This document shows positions 54,300 through 63,379 of a stretch of DNA of 64,000 nt, one piece after another. The notes under the pieces were generated by a model that saw only the letters and a program-made list of their open reading frames with translations, did no database searches and was not told the DNA's origin. The stretch's first letter is position 1, and every line of letters begins with the position of its first letter. Origin of the DNA: Bradyrhizobium sp. (GTDB lineage Bacteria; Pseudomonadota; Alphaproteobacteria; Rhizobiales; Xanthobacteraceae); NCBI RefSeq assembly GCF_016219575.1, contig NZ_JACRMG010000005.1:1-64000 (forward strand). Reading direction: 5' to 3'. The position numbers and the translations under genes were made by a program.

Positions 54300-55151
54300 A
54301 TGCCACGCAATCCCATGGTCGCCCGTACCGTCCCCGCCCTGCGCCGCGCGCTCGAGGGCCTGCGCGCCCGCAAGGCCAGCGTCGCGCTGGTCCCGACCAT
54401 GGGTGCGCTCCATGACGGACATGTGTCTTTGGTCCGGCAGGCCAGGAAACGGGCGGGAAAAGTCGTTGTTTCCATCTTCGTCAACCCCACCCAGTTCGCC
54501 CCCACCGAAGACTTCGGCTCCTATCCCCGCACCTGGAAGGCCGACCTCGAAAAGCTTGCCGCCGAGCGTGTCGAGCTAATCTGGCATCCCGATGTCAAAA
54601 CCATGTACCCGGAGGGATTTGCGACTCGAATTTCACCGGAAGGCCCGGCCGTCGCCGGCCTCGAGGACCGCTTCCGTCCGCACTTCTTCGGCGGCGTCGC
54701 CACCGTGGTGGGCAAGCTCTTTACCCAGGTCCGCCCCGATATCGCGGTTTTCGGCGAGAAGGACTTTCAGCAGCTTCGGGTCGTGACCCAGATGGCGCGC
54801 GACCTCGACCTCGGCGTCAGGGTGATCGGCTCGAAGACCGTGCGCGAGCGCGACGGCCTGGCGATGTCCTCGCGCAACGTCTACCTCTCGGCCGAACAGC
54901 GGCGGGTCGCCCCCACCCTGCACAAGGCGATGAAGGCAAGCGCGGCGCGGATCCGCGCCGGCGAGGAGATCGCGGCCGCCTTGGCCGCAGGCGAGGAGAT
55001 GATCCGCAGCGCCGGCTTTGCGCTCGACTATCTGGAAGCCCGCCACGCCGAGACGCTGGCGCCCATCGCCTCGCTGGGGGAAGGTCCGATCCGGATGCTG
55101 GTGGCCGCAAAGCTCGGCACCACCCGCCTGATCGACAACATCGGGGTGTAA
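54300..55151 (+). CDS. panC: Pantothenate synthetase
   Basis: 283 residues. ATP-dependent ligase joining pantoate and beta-alanine in pantothenate synthesis. ATP-site HxGH motif in [10 protein letters not shown], pantoate-binding [11 protein letters not shown] and [10 protein letters not shown], and MSSRNVYLS as the KMSKS equivalent. Start at ATG 54300 ([10 protein letters not shown]), or ATG 54315; the frame further upstream has no ribosome site and poor composition. panB is not in the window. Confidence 0.95.
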   Translation: MPRNPMVARTVPALRRALEGLRARKASVALVPTMGALHDGHVSLVRQARKRAGKVVVSIFVNPTQFAPTEDFGSYPRTWKADLEKLAAERVELIWHPDVKTMYPEGFATRISPEGPAVAGLEDRFRPHFFGGVATVVGKLFTQVRPDIAVFGEKDFQQLRVVTQMARDLDLGVRVIGSKTVRERDGLAMSSRNVYLSAEQRRVAPTLHKAMKASAARIRAGEEIAAALAAGEEMIRSAGFALDYLEARHAETLAPIASLGEGPIRMLVAAKLGTTRLIDNIGV

Positions 55152-55157
55152 TCGGCC

Positions 55158-55598
55158 CTACAGCAGACCGAGGTCGCGCAATTCGCGGCGCATCGGCTCC
55201 GGCATGGCGGCAACGCTCTTCTCGGCGATCTTGCCGAGATCCGGCGGTGCGTCGCCGGGCTTGAGATAGCGCCAGCCCTGGAACGGCCGCATCGGGCGCG
55301 GCGATACTGCGATCACCTTGGGCTGCATGACGATGCGGCAGCGGCCGATGCCGTCCTTGTCGCGGAACGGCTCGATCGCGATGATCTTTTCGCGCGCTGC
55401 GACCTCACCGCGGATCACCCAATAGAGCGAGCCGCCGGCGAGGATCTCCCCGTCGCGCTTCGGCGTCATCCGAGTGATGTGGACGTGGCGCTGCGGCAGG
55501 CCCTTCTTCTTCGCCGTCGCCATCCGTTCGGCAACCCACTCCTTGAGTTCCCGGACTGAATCGCAACCGACGGCAAGCTTGATGAGATGAAGCGGCAT
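55158..55598 (-). CDS. DUF1489 family protein
   Basis: 146 residues, soluble. Conserved stretch LIKLAVGCDSVRELKEWV at the start, HVHITRMTPKRDGEILAGGS in the middle, and RPFQGWRYLKPGDAPPDL near the end, matching DUF1489, which is found mainly in alphaproteobacteria. No biochemical function known. Convergent with panC, six bases apart. Confidence 0.9.
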   Translation of the reverse strand: MPLHLIKLAVGCDSVRELKEWVAERMATAKKKGLPQRHVHITRMTPKRDGEILAGGSLYWVIRGEVAAREKIIAIEPFRDKDGIGRCRIVMQPKVIAVSPRPMRPFQGWRYLKPGDAPPDLGKIAEKSVAAMPEPMRRELRDLGLL

Positions 55599-55629
55599 GC
55601 CCGCTAGTTAGCGGGCAATGGCGGCGGCA

Positions 55630-56637
55630 TCAATCGTTGTCCGCCGCCGAAGCCGGTGCCGGCGGTGGAGAACCCGGCGGCGGTGCGAGCTGCGTGGGCG
55701 CGCGCGCCGATTTCGGCGGCGCCTGCTTCTTCTTCTCGGCCTGCGGCGCCGCTGGCGCGTTGGCCGGACGCGCGGACGGCGCAGGTACGCCCGCACCCGG
55801 TGCACCCGTGCGCGGCGGCGGCGCGGCGGATCCCGGCGCACCCGGTTCCGGCGTCATGATGTTGACCGGCGGGGTCGAGGAGGCCGAGGGGAAATCGATC
55901 ATCGTGGTCGGCTTGCCGGGCAGCGGGCCGACCGGCGGCGGCAGCGCCGCTAGCGCGCCTGAGGGCAAGCCCGACATCGCGGGCATCGCCGGCGGTGCGC
56001 CCCAGGAGGCCGAATAGCGCAACACCAGCCCTTCATAGACGCGGTCGTCCATGTTGGTCATGACCTGCCGGCTGTTGGCGAGCGAGCGGAAGGCCGGACA
56101 GGCCTGCGGCGTGCAGTGGTCCCGCGCGACGAGGACATAGGCCATCAGCCCGTAGCGGTCGCGCTCGATCGCGCGGCGCAGCGACTCCACCTCGGGAGTG
56201 AGGTTGCGGTTGGCGGCAGCGACGTCGCCGAGCGATGTCAGGCGCGTGATCTGCGAGGCTGCATAGGAGATGGCTGCCGCGGTGGATTCGGCCGAGCCGA
56301 ACAGCGTCTTCTCGCAGGCGGTCAGCACCGTCTCGCCGGCGAGATCGTCGATGCAGGACAGGGCCGGCAAGGCGGCCCTCGCCGCCGCAGGCGGCTGGCC
56401 GGGGGCGGACGCCGGCGAGCCGGGCCAGCCGAAGCCGCGAATGGCCGGCGCCACCGCAACGCCGACCGCGAGCAGCGTGATCACCGTGAGCGCGCCGTTG
56501 GCAACTGATTTTTCCGCGCGCAGCAGCGTGATGAGCAGCAGGATCGCGAAGAATCCGGCCGCTGCCAACATCACCCACATCGGAAACGACGGCGATCGCC
56601 AGAGCTGATCCAGCGATGAGGCCCATGCCCAGTTCAT
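55630..56637 (-). CDS. Membrane protein with long proline/alanine-rich tail, unknown function
   Basis: 335 residues, not recognised as a named family. Two hydrophobic helices near the N-terminus (MWVMLAAAGFFAILLLITLL and GALTVITLLAVGVAVAP), then a folded segment of about 110 residues with paired cysteines (ALSCIDDL, TACEKTLFG, HCTPQACPAF). The last 110 residues are Pro/Ala/Gly-rich and probably disordered. The cysteines suggest that the folded part faces the periplasm. From memory, similar proteins occur in Bradyrhizobium. Confidence 0.75.
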   Translation of the reverse strand: MNWAWASSLDQLWRSPSFPMWVMLAAAGFFAILLLITLLRAEKSVANGALTVITLLAVGVAVAPAIRGFGWPGSPASAPGQPPAAARAALPALSCIDDLAGETVLTACEKTLFGSAESTAAAISYAASQITRLTSLGDVAAANRNLTPEVESLRRAIERDRYGLMAYVLVARDHCTPQACPAFRSLANSRQVMTNMDDRVYEGLVLRYSASWGAPPAMPAMSGLPSGALAALPPPVGPLPGKPTTMIDFPSASSTPPVNIMTPEPGAPGSAAPPPRTGAPGAGVPAPSARPANAPAAPQAEKKKQAPPKSARAPTQLAPPPGSPPPAPASAADND

Positions 56638-56787
56638 GCGCGACGTCCCTCAAGCGCAGCGTGATGCGCATCCTAACGCAACGAGCGGACCTCGCGCGCT
56701 AACGATTTGCGCAGAATGTGACTGCGAACCCGGCCATTTGACGGCGCCAGGCTGGAACCCGGTGTGCAGGCCTTGAACGCAATCGCT

Positions 56788-56991
56788 TCAGGTAAGGGCG
56801 AGCTGGCTTTCCTTGGCAACCCGCTCGAAGGCTTCGCTCGAACTCTTGATCCGATACTGGCAATCGTCCCCTTCGGTCGGCAGCAGACGGATCACCTCGT
56901 AAGTGCCGGTGGCGGCCGGGCGCGACACATTGCTTGCAGTGAAATAGACGGTCGATCCAACAGTGAACTTGTGCTTCAACGCCCTCTCCAT
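56788..56991 (-). CDS. Small conserved hypothetical protein, 67 residues
   Basis: 67 residues from ATG 56991 (MERALKHKFTVGSTVYF), with conserved pieces GTYEVIRLLPTEGDDCQYRI and SSSEAFERVAKESQL. Looks like a small beta-barrel protein of a kind repeated in many Bradyrhizobium genomes, from memory; function unknown. A longer frame up to 57105 adds an unconserved extension. Confidence 0.8.
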   Translation of the reverse strand: MERALKHKFTVGSTVYFTASNVSRPAATGTYEVIRLLPTEGDDCQYRIKSSSEAFERVAKESQLALT

Positions 56992-57301
56992 ACGCGCGCT
57001 TTCCGGCCTAACGCTCGCGGTCCCCGAAGCGATGGCCGGTTCAGAACCCTGCGGCAACCTAGCACAGAGGCGCCGCAATTGGCCAGTATCATCCAGACAT
57101 GGCAAATGCGCGGATTTCGCAGCTTTTTCAGTACCCTACCCCCACGATTGAAGGCGTTTCCGAAGGCTTTCCGCTAACCCCCGCTAAGCGCGGGGTTTCG
57201 GTTCACCTCTTGCCGGCTGCCTCAGGTCGGCGTCAATAATGAAATTCAACTAAAAGTTGCTGGATTTCGCATGCCGGAGCAACCTTGATCGCCCCTCGGC
57301 C
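56992..57301. other. Intergenic region with one hairpin
   Basis: 310 bases, no credible gene. It includes a hairpin CCCCGC-taagc-GCGGGG followed by TTT at 57179-57198. That hairpin would only terminate plus-strand transcription, for which there is no gene upstream. Confidence 0.4.
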
Positions 57302-57955
57302 TCACGCCGTCTCGAACTTCTCGATGATGATCGTCTCCGCAAGGCCATCGCGGGTCCATTGCTGGAACGCCGGCAGCGCCTGCATCGCCTCCATGTAGCG
57401 CCGCACCACGGGCGTCACATCGATGGCGTAGGTGCGGAAGCGATGCACCACGGGGCCGTACATCGCGTCCGCCCCGCCAAAGGCGCCGAACAGGAACGGC
57501 CCGCCATGGCGCGTCATGCACTCGGTCCAGATCTCCTGAACGCGGGCAATGTTGCCGCGCGCCTCCTCCGACAGCGGGACCGGGCCGACAGGACGGTGCA
57601 GGTTCATGCCGCATTCGTTGCGCAAGGCCGCAAAACCGGAATGCATCTCGGCCGAAATGGCGCGCGCGCGGGCGCGGGCCGCACGGTCGTCGGGCCAGAG
57701 CTTTTTCTCCGGAAACTTCTCCGCCAGATATTCGATGATGGCGAGCGAGTCCCACACCGTGACGTCGCCGTCGACCAGGATCGGCACCTTGCCGGCCGGC
57801 GAGACTTCGAGGATGCGCTGCTTGTCGGCGGCACCCGTGTAGAGCGGGATGAAGCTCTCCTCGAACGGAATGTCGTTGGCGCGCAACGCCAGCCACGGCC
57901 GCATCGACCATGACGAATAGTTCTTGTTGCCGATGACGAGCTTCAGTCCAGCCAT
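57302..57955 (-). CDS. Glutathione S-transferase family protein
   Basis: 217 residues. N-terminal thioredoxin-like domain (KLVIGNKNYSSWSMRPWLAL; SPAGKVPILVDGDVTVWDSL; SLAIIEYLAEKFPE) and an all-helical C-terminal domain. The Ser-Ser-Trp-Ser segment is the likely glutathione-activating site. Substrate unknown. Confidence 0.92.
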   Translation of the reverse strand: MAGLKLVIGNKNYSSWSMRPWLALRANDIPFEESFIPLYTGAADKQRILEVSPAGKVPILVDGDVTVWDSLAIIEYLAEKFPEKKLWPDDRAARARARAISAEMHSGFAALRNECGMNLHRPVGPVPLSEEARGNIARVQEIWTECMTRHGGPFLFGAFGGADAMYGPVVHRFRTYAIDVTPVVRRYMEAMQALPAFQQWTRDGLAETIIIEKFETA

Positions 57956-58048
57956 GAGGAGGAATCCTTTTTCAGGCCGTCATCTTGCCACAGGCGGCAA
58001 GACGCGTTCAACCTGCCGGCTGCAGCGCTCGGGAACGGGGAATGCAGC

Positions 58049-58732
58049 ATGCGCGCCTATCTGGTCGACATCATCGCGGTCGGCTTCTTCGCCATCGAAT
58101 GGCTGGTCTATTCCATCACCCTCGAGCACACCGCCTACGGCAAGAACGGCCTGTCGGCGCGCATGAACCGGTTCCGCGAGGCCTGGGTGCGTCAGATGCT
58201 CGATCGCGAGGCGCGCATGGTGGACATGCAGATCATGGCCTCGCTGCAGAACGGCACCGCGTTCTTTGCCTCCACCAGCCTGTTCGCGATCGGCGGCGCG
58301 CTGGCGCTGCTGCGCGCCACCAACGATGCACTCGCCGTGCTCGGCGCGCTGCCGATCGACATCACGCCCACGCCCGCGCTGTGGGAAATCAAATGCGTCG
58401 GGTTGATCCTGATCTTCATCTACGCCTTCTTCAAGTTCGCCTGGTCGTACCGGCTGTTCAACTACGTGGCGATCCTGTTCGGCGCCATGCCGCCGGCAAG
58501 CCAGCGCGACACGGCGGAAGCGCGGGCCCACGTGATGCGAACCACCAGGCTGTTCGAATCGGCGGGCGCGCATTTCAACCGCGGCCAGCGCGCCTTCTTC
58601 TTTGCGCTCGGCTATCTCGGCTGGTTCGTCAGCCCCTGGGTGCTGTTCGTCACAACGGCCGCGGTCGTGATCGTGACATGGCGGCGACAGTTCGCGTCGA
58701 ACGCCTGGAAGGCGATGGACGTTCAGCCCTGA
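58049..58732 (+). CDS. DUF599 membrane protein
   Basis: 227 residues. Four or so membrane segments (AYLVDIIAVGFFAIEWLVYS; FFASTSLFAIGGALALL; GLILIFIYAFFKFAWSYRLF; FFALGYLGWFVSPWVLFVT), with the family motif FREAWVRQMLDREARMVDMQ after the first. DUF599 has no established function. Divergent from the GST gene. Confidence 0.88.
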   Translation: MRAYLVDIIAVGFFAIEWLVYSITLEHTAYGKNGLSARMNRFREAWVRQMLDREARMVDMQIMASLQNGTAFFASTSLFAIGGALALLRATNDALAVLGALPIDITPTPALWEIKCVGLILIFIYAFFKFAWSYRLFNYVAILFGAMPPASQRDTAEARAHVMRTTRLFESAGAHFNRGQRAFFFALGYLGWFVSPWVLFVTTAAVVIVTWRRQFASNAWKAMDVQP

Positions 58733-58837
58733 TCGCTGGCGCAATGCACCTTCGATCTCCCCAGGGAAGCCGGCGCATAGCCTACTTTGCATGGGGTTGT
58801 TTTCGCTTTTTTGTCCAGGCTCCGCCGCGCCGCTGCC

Positions 58838-59605
58838 CTAACCCCGAAAATCCTTCGACGTGAAATCGAGGTCGAGCACCTTCCATTCGCCGTAGCGATC
58901 CGCCGGCAGCATCTTGTAGGGCTGGCATTGCTTCAGCGCCGCGATAGCGTTCTGCAATAACTCGATCGCCTTGACGCTGGCGCTGCCGCCGCCGATCGCG
59001 GGCTCGGCGGCGAGCCTGCCGTCCTGTGTCATGAACACCCGCAGCTTGATCATGACGTGGTCGGAAGATTGCACCGATGCGGGCAGTTTCGAGCAGGTCT
59101 TCAGATGCCGCCTGAAGTCTGCGATCACGCTTGACGAGATGTCGGCGGCGGCGGTGGCGGTCGCATCAAAGCCCTCATCCGGCTTGCCCGCTCCGGCCGT
59201 CGGCGGCGGCAGTTCCGGGGGAAGCCCGAGCATGACGTTGTACTTCACGGAGAGGTCCGGCTCGGGCTGCCGGTAGCCGGCCGACGCTCCCGGTTGTGCT
59301 TTCGCGGTTGCGGCCGCGGCACGGCGGTCCGGCCGCACTGCCTGCGGCACGGGCGGTTGCTGCTGGACCGCTGCGGCCGGTGCCGGAGCCTCTGATGCCG
59401 GCAGAGCGGGCGGCGATGAATCGGGCAATGCGGGGGGCGACGGCTCGGCCGGCTTGATATTCTCCGGCCCGATTTCACCTGACGTGACGATATTGACCGC
59501 GATCGGCTCCGAGGCCGAGTTGAGCGGACTGACTTCAGACAAGAGCACCAGCAACGCCAGAAGCGACAGATGCGCTACCACCGACGCCGTTGCGCCCGCG
59601 CGCAT
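58838..59605 (-). CDS. TolA-like / TonB-type cell-envelope protein
   Basis: 255 residues from ATG 59605 (a GTG at 59623 is possible). One N-terminal membrane anchor (ASVVAHLSLLALLVLLS), a long Pro/Ala-rich periplasmic linker, and a C-terminal domain (FRRHLKTCSKLPASVQSSDH; MIKLRVFMTQDGRLA; LKQCQPYKMLPADRYGEWKV) similar to rhizobial TolA, including its two cysteines. No tolQ, tolR or tolB gene is near, so it is a paralogue outside the tol cluster. Partner unknown. Confidence 0.82.
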   Translation of the reverse strand: MRAGATASVVAHLSLLALLVLLSEVSPLNSASEPIAVNIVTSGEIGPENIKPAEPSPPALPDSSPPALPASEAPAPAAAVQQQPPVPQAVRPDRRAAAATAKAQPGASAGYRQPEPDLSVKYNVMLGLPPELPPPTAGAGKPDEGFDATATAAADISSSVIADFRRHLKTCSKLPASVQSSDHVMIKLRVFMTQDGRLAAEPAIGGGSASVKAIELLQNAIAALKQCQPYKMLPADRYGEWKVLDLDFTSKDFRG

Positions 59606-59683
59606 GGCCTGATCCTGTTCCACCCTGCTCTCGCAGCGTTGGCACGCCGCCCCGCCTCCAGCATAGCCGGTGGCGAAACAGTC

Positions 59684-60502
59684 TCAATCCCATTTCGGCG
59701 AGAAGCCGAAATCGGTCAACCGGCCGTCACGTCCGCCCATCGCCGCGATGGCCGCCATCTCGGCTTCCGACAGTTCGAAGTCGAAGATCCCGATATTCTC
59801 CGACAGCCGTTCCAGCCGCGAAGTCCTGGGGATCGCCGAGACGCTCTGCTGCACGAGCCAGCGCAGGCAGACCTGGGTGGCGCTCTTGCCATGGGCACGG
59901 CCGATTCCCGCCAGCACCTCGTCCTTGCGCACGCGCCCCTTGGCGATCGGACTATAGGCAACCAGCGCCATCTCGAGCCGCGCGCAGGCCTCGCGCACCC
60001 TGGTCTGGTCCAGATAGGGATGATATTCGACCTGATTGCATACGAGCGGCGCCGGACACCTGGCGGTCGCCTCCTCCATCAGCCCCACCGTGAAATTCGA
60101 CACGCCGATATGTCTGGTCATGCCGAGCTTGCGCATGTGAGCGAGCGCATCCAGCGTCTCCGACAGCGGCACGCGCGGGTTCGGCCAATGCAGCAGCAGC
60201 AGATCGACCTCGGAGAGGCGCAGCTTGTTGAGGCTCTCCTTGGTGGAACGCTCGAGGTCATGCGGCGCGAAATGGCTGCTCCAGACCTTCGTGGTGACGA
60301 ACACCTCGTTGCGGGGAACGCCGGAGGCGCGCAACGCCTCTCCCACCTCGCGCTCGTTCTCGTAGACCTGCGCGGTGTCGATGTGGCGGTAGCCGAGGCG
60401 CAGTGCCTGCTCGACCAGCCGCGCACAGGTTCGTCCACGCAGCTCCCAGGTGCCGAGCCCGATCGCGGGGATCCTTGCGCCCTTGGCTTCGACGAATTGC
60501 AT
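59684..60502 (-). CDS. Aldo/keto reductase
   Basis: 272 residues, NADPH-dependent (beta/alpha)8 barrel. Catalytic Asp-Tyr-Lys-His set: DTAQVYENE, VTTKVW and LLLHWPNP; later VCNQVEYHPYL and SVSAIPRTSRLERLSENI with the cofactor-binding Arg. Substrate not predictable. Single gene; its promoter region is separated from the next minus-strand gene by about 50 bases. Confidence 0.92.
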   Translation of the reverse strand: MQFVEAKGARIPAIGLGTWELRGRTCARLVEQALRLGYRHIDTAQVYENEREVGEALRASGVPRNEVFVTTKVWSSHFAPHDLERSTKESLNKLRLSEVDLLLLHWPNPRVPLSETLDALAHMRKLGMTRHIGVSNFTVGLMEEATARCPAPLVCNQVEYHPYLDQTRVREACARLEMALVAYSPIAKGRVRKDEVLAGIGRAHGKSATQVCLRWLVQQSVSAIPRTSRLERLSENIGIFDFELSEAEMAAIAAMGGRDGRLTDFGFSPKWD

Positions 60503-60554
60503 CGCGGGGCTCGTGAGGTTCGAGCCGCATTATGCCGTGCGCAACGGGGGCTTG

Positions 60555-60860
60555 CTAGGCCGGCTCGGGTTCCGTCGAAAGTGCAGCGAACACCGTCTCC
60601 GGCGAATGTGCGATCACCGCGAGCAGCGCACGCGCCGGTCCGCGCGGTGCACGCTTGCCCTGCTCCCAATTGCGGATCGTCTCGACGGGCACGCCGAGGC
60701 GGCTCGCGAACTCGATCTGGGTCAGTTGCGCGCGGCGGCGCAGGTCGCGCACACCCGGCGGCGCTGCGGCGCCCGGTCCCATTTCCGGCGCGAGCGGAAA
60801 TTCCTTGCCGTCGCGCAGTTCGACGATCCGCCCGTCCGCTTTCAGCCGAAATCGTTTCAT
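60555..60860 (-). CDS. Small XRE/YiaG-type helix-turn-helix protein
   Basis: 101 residues. N-terminal 35 residues read as a short basic-acidic stretch (MKRFRLKADGRIVELRDGKE). The HTH follows: GVRDLRRRAQLTQIEFASRL, then GVPVETIRNWEQGKRAPRGPAR. Such proteins are often antitoxin-like, but no toxin-like gene adjoins it. A perfect CtrA-type box lies about 85-100 bases upstream. Confidence 0.82.
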   Translation of the reverse strand: MKRFRLKADGRIVELRDGKEFPLAPEMGPGAAAPPGVRDLRRRAQLTQIEFASRLGVPVETIRNWEQGKRAPRGPARALLAVIAHSPETVFAALSTEPEPA

Positions 60861-60943
60861 GGCCCGTCCCCGCGCGCATGATCCGCCAAAGTGAGCGCGG
60901 CAAGATCATGCGCAATCCAGCAAAGGATGATCGGCCAAGCCCG

Positions 60944-60959
60944 TTAAGACTCAATTAAC
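60944..60959. promoter_or_regulatory. CtrA-type box TTAA-N7-TTAAC
   Basis: GTTAA-gactcaa-TTAAC, palindromic at its ends and an exact match to the alphaproteobacterial CtrA consensus (TTAA-N7-TTAA). It lies upstream of the small HTH gene (start 60860) and just after the mgtE stop (60982), so the HTH gene is the likely target. Confidence 0.6.
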
Positions 60960-60981
60960 GATACCCGGCCGGCTCGAACGG

Positions 60982-62403
60982 CTATTTCAATCCGAACCAC
61001 AGCGTGGCGATGCCGAGGAACGAGAAAAAGCCGACCACGTCGGTGACGGTCGTGACGAACGTGCCGGAGGCGACCGCCGGGTCCGCCTTCACCCGCTCCA
61101 GCAGCATCGGGATCAGGATGCCGCCCAGCGCACCGGCGACGAGGTTGCAGATGATGGCAAGCCCGATCACCACGCCGAGGCCGGGGATCTTGAACCAGGC
61201 CACCGCCGCAACGCCGGTGATGACGGCGAAGGCGAGTCCGTTGACGAGACCGACCATCGCCTCGCGCATGACGACGCGCCAGGCGTTGGAGGCGCCGAGC
61301 TCGCGGGTCGCCAGCGCCCGTACCGCCACCGTCATGGTTTGCGTGGCGGCATTGCCGCCCTGGCTCGCCACGATCGGCGCCAGCACGGCGAGCGCCACCA
61401 TCTTCTCCAGCTGCCCCTCGAACAGGCCGAGCACGGAGGATGCAAGGAAGGCGGTGGCGAGGTTGACCAGCAGCCAGTTGAAGCGGCCGCGCGCGATGGT
61501 CCAGACGCTGTCGGACAATTCTTCGTCGCTGGTGACGCCGCCCAGCGCCTTGAGGTCCTCGTCGGCCTCTTCCTCGATGACGTCGACGACGTCATCGATG
61601 GTGACGACGCCGACCAGACGGTTCTCGGTATCCAGCACGGGAGCTGCGACCAGGTTGTACTTGCCGAACATCCGCGCGACTTCCTCCTGGTCGTCGAGCA
61701 CGGAGACGCGGCGGCGGTCTTCGTCCACGAGTTCCACGAGCGGCACCATCCGGCGCGAGCGCAGGAGCACGTCGAGCGGGACGGCGCCCTGCCAGCGCTT
61801 GTCGGCATCCACGGCGTAGATTTCGTAGAACCGGTCCGGCAGATCGGACGTCTCACGCATGTAGTCGATCGCCTGCCCCACGGTCCAATCCGGCGGGACG
61901 GCGATGAATTCGGTCTGCATCCGCCGGCCGGCGGAGTTTTCCGGATATTCGAGGGAGCGCTCGATGACGTCGCGTTCGGACGGCGGCAGCTTTTCGAGGA
62001 CCTCCTCGCGGTCGTCCTCGTCGAGCGATTCCAGGATTTCGACGGCCTCGTCGGATTCGAGCTCGCGGACGCCCTCGGCCACCTCCTCCGGCTCGAGCTC
62101 TTCGAGGATGTCCTCGCGGACCCCCTCATCGACCTCGTTCAATGCAGAGAAGTCGAAATCCGAGCCGGTGAGTTCGACCAGCTTGACGCGGTCGTCGGGC
62201 TCGAGCGCGGCGACGAGATCGCCGAGGTCAGCCTTGTGCAGTTCCCCGACGATGCTGCGCAGGAAGGCGGCATCATCGGCCTGGATGGCGCGGGCCATCT
62301 CCTCGACGAATTCCGGCCTGATCTGCCCCTCATCGTCCCGCATCGGATGGCGGTCGAGCAGCGAGGCCTCACCGGGGTGCGCAACATCGGTATCGTCGGC
62401 CAT
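60982..62403 (-). CDS. mgtE: Magnesium transporter MgtE
   Basis: 473 residues from ATG 62403. In order: N-terminal superhelical domain (about 25-150, with FVEEMARAIQADDAAFLRSI and many Asp/Glu residues that sense Mg), tandem CBS domains (about 160-280), and a five-helix membrane domain including PIVASQGGNAATQTMTVAVR and the pore-lining C-terminal helices. It is a Mg-gated channel. A longer upstream frame exists but overlaps the divergent deacetylase gene and is rejected. Confidence 0.94.
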   Translation of the reverse strand: MADDTDVAHPGEASLLDRHPMRDDEGQIRPEFVEEMARAIQADDAAFLRSIVGELHKADLGDLVAALEPDDRVKLVELTGSDFDFSALNEVDEGVREDILEELEPEEVAEGVRELESDEAVEILESLDEDDREEVLEKLPPSERDVIERSLEYPENSAGRRMQTEFIAVPPDWTVGQAIDYMRETSDLPDRFYEIYAVDADKRWQGAVPLDVLLRSRRMVPLVELVDEDRRRVSVLDDQEEVARMFGKYNLVAAPVLDTENRLVGVVTIDDVVDVIEEEADEDLKALGGVTSDEELSDSVWTIARGRFNWLLVNLATAFLASSVLGLFEGQLEKMVALAVLAPIVASQGGNAATQTMTVAVRALATRELGASNAWRVVMREAMVGLVNGLAFAVITGVAAVAWFKIPGLGVVIGLAIICNLVAGALGGILIPMLLERVKADPAVASGTFVTTVTDVVGFFSFLGIATLWFGLK

Positions 62404-62485
62404 GCCGCGCCCTCGCCGGTTTGACAGGAATGCTGAACTCGTCAGAGTCGCTGCAGGCATTACCCAATGGGCAACACCTAGCGCA

Positions 62486-63304
62486 ATGAAAAATATGGAC
62501 CGGTATCGATGGCTTGAACTGACCGCCTGGGCCGGCTTCGCGCTGGCGATGTCGGTTGCGCCGGGTCTGCACGCGCATGCCGCTGAATGCCCGCGCGAGG
62601 ACGCGCTCGGCACGTCGCGCATCATTGCCGTCGATGCGGCCGCCACGCCCCGTGTCGGCTCGAGGAACTTTCTGCAGGACCGTGAAGTCGTCCTGACATT
62701 CGACGATGGTCCCTCGCCAGCGACGGACGACAGGATTTTGGCGGCGCTCGCCGAGCAATGCGTGCGCGCCACCTTCTTCCTGATCGGCAGGCCAGCGTCC
62801 GAGCATCCGGACCTGGTGCGCCGGATAGCGGCCGCCGGGCACAGCATCGGGCATCACACATGGTCGCACCACAATCTCAGGCAACTGAAGCTGGAAGACG
62901 CCACGGATGAAATCGACAAGGGCATCGCGGCCGTCGAGAACGCCCTTCACGGCGTTTCGACCAAGATCCCTTCGACGCCGTTTTTTCGCTTTCCCGGCTT
63001 TCAGATGAACCAGCAAACGCTCGACGCTCTCGAGAAGCGCCGCATCGTCGTGTTCGGCGCCGATGTAATTGCCAACGACTGGATCCCCATGACGCAGGAA
63101 GCACAGTTGAAATTGCTGACCGACCGCCTCAAGGCCGCGGGCAAAGGCATCATCCTGCTGCACGACCCGGAGGCGCAGACGGCCGCCGTGCTGCCCGACT
63201 TCCTGCGCTATCTGCGTGACAATCGCTACCGGGTGGTGCATGTGGTATCCGCGGCGCTGGCTGCGGCTGCGGCCGAGGGCCGGCAAAGTGAAAAACGTGA
63301 ATAA
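62486..63304 (+). CDS. Secreted polysaccharide deacetylase (NodB-homology)
   Basis: 272 residues from ATG 62486 (MKNMDRYRW). Signal peptide to about residue 33 (AHA-AECPRED). NodB motif 1 with the catalytic Asp in VVLTFDDGPSPATDD, motif 2 in HTWSHHNLRQL, motif 3 in FFRFPGF, and GIILLHDPEAQTAAVLPDFL near the end. It removes acetyl groups from surface or cell-wall glycans. Divergent from mgtE; a paralogue follows directly. Confidence 0.92.
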   Translation: MKNMDRYRWLELTAWAGFALAMSVAPGLHAHAAECPREDALGTSRIIAVDAAATPRVGSRNFLQDREVVLTFDDGPSPATDDRILAALAEQCVRATFFLIGRPASEHPDLVRRIAAAGHSIGHHTWSHHNLRQLKLEDATDEIDKGIAAVENALHGVSTKIPSTPFFRFPGFQMNQQTLDALEKRRIVVFGADVIANDWIPMTQEAQLKLLTDRLKAAGKGIILLHDPEAQTAAVLPDFLRYLRDNRYRVVHVVSAALAAAAAEGRQSEKRE

Positions 63305-63379
63305 CTCCAATAATTAATGCGGCATTTATCAAGCCGCCTGTAAGTGTTTTGACGGGAATTGGAATGCGGGCGGTGTGCA

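Noticed and set aside
57179..57198. Terminator of the GST gene
   Set aside because: The T run follows only on the plus strand, while GST is on the minus strand.
60555..60860. Toxin-antitoxin module at the small HTH gene
   Set aside because: No toxin-like gene lies upstream or downstream on the same strand; neighbours are an aldo/keto reductase and mgtE.
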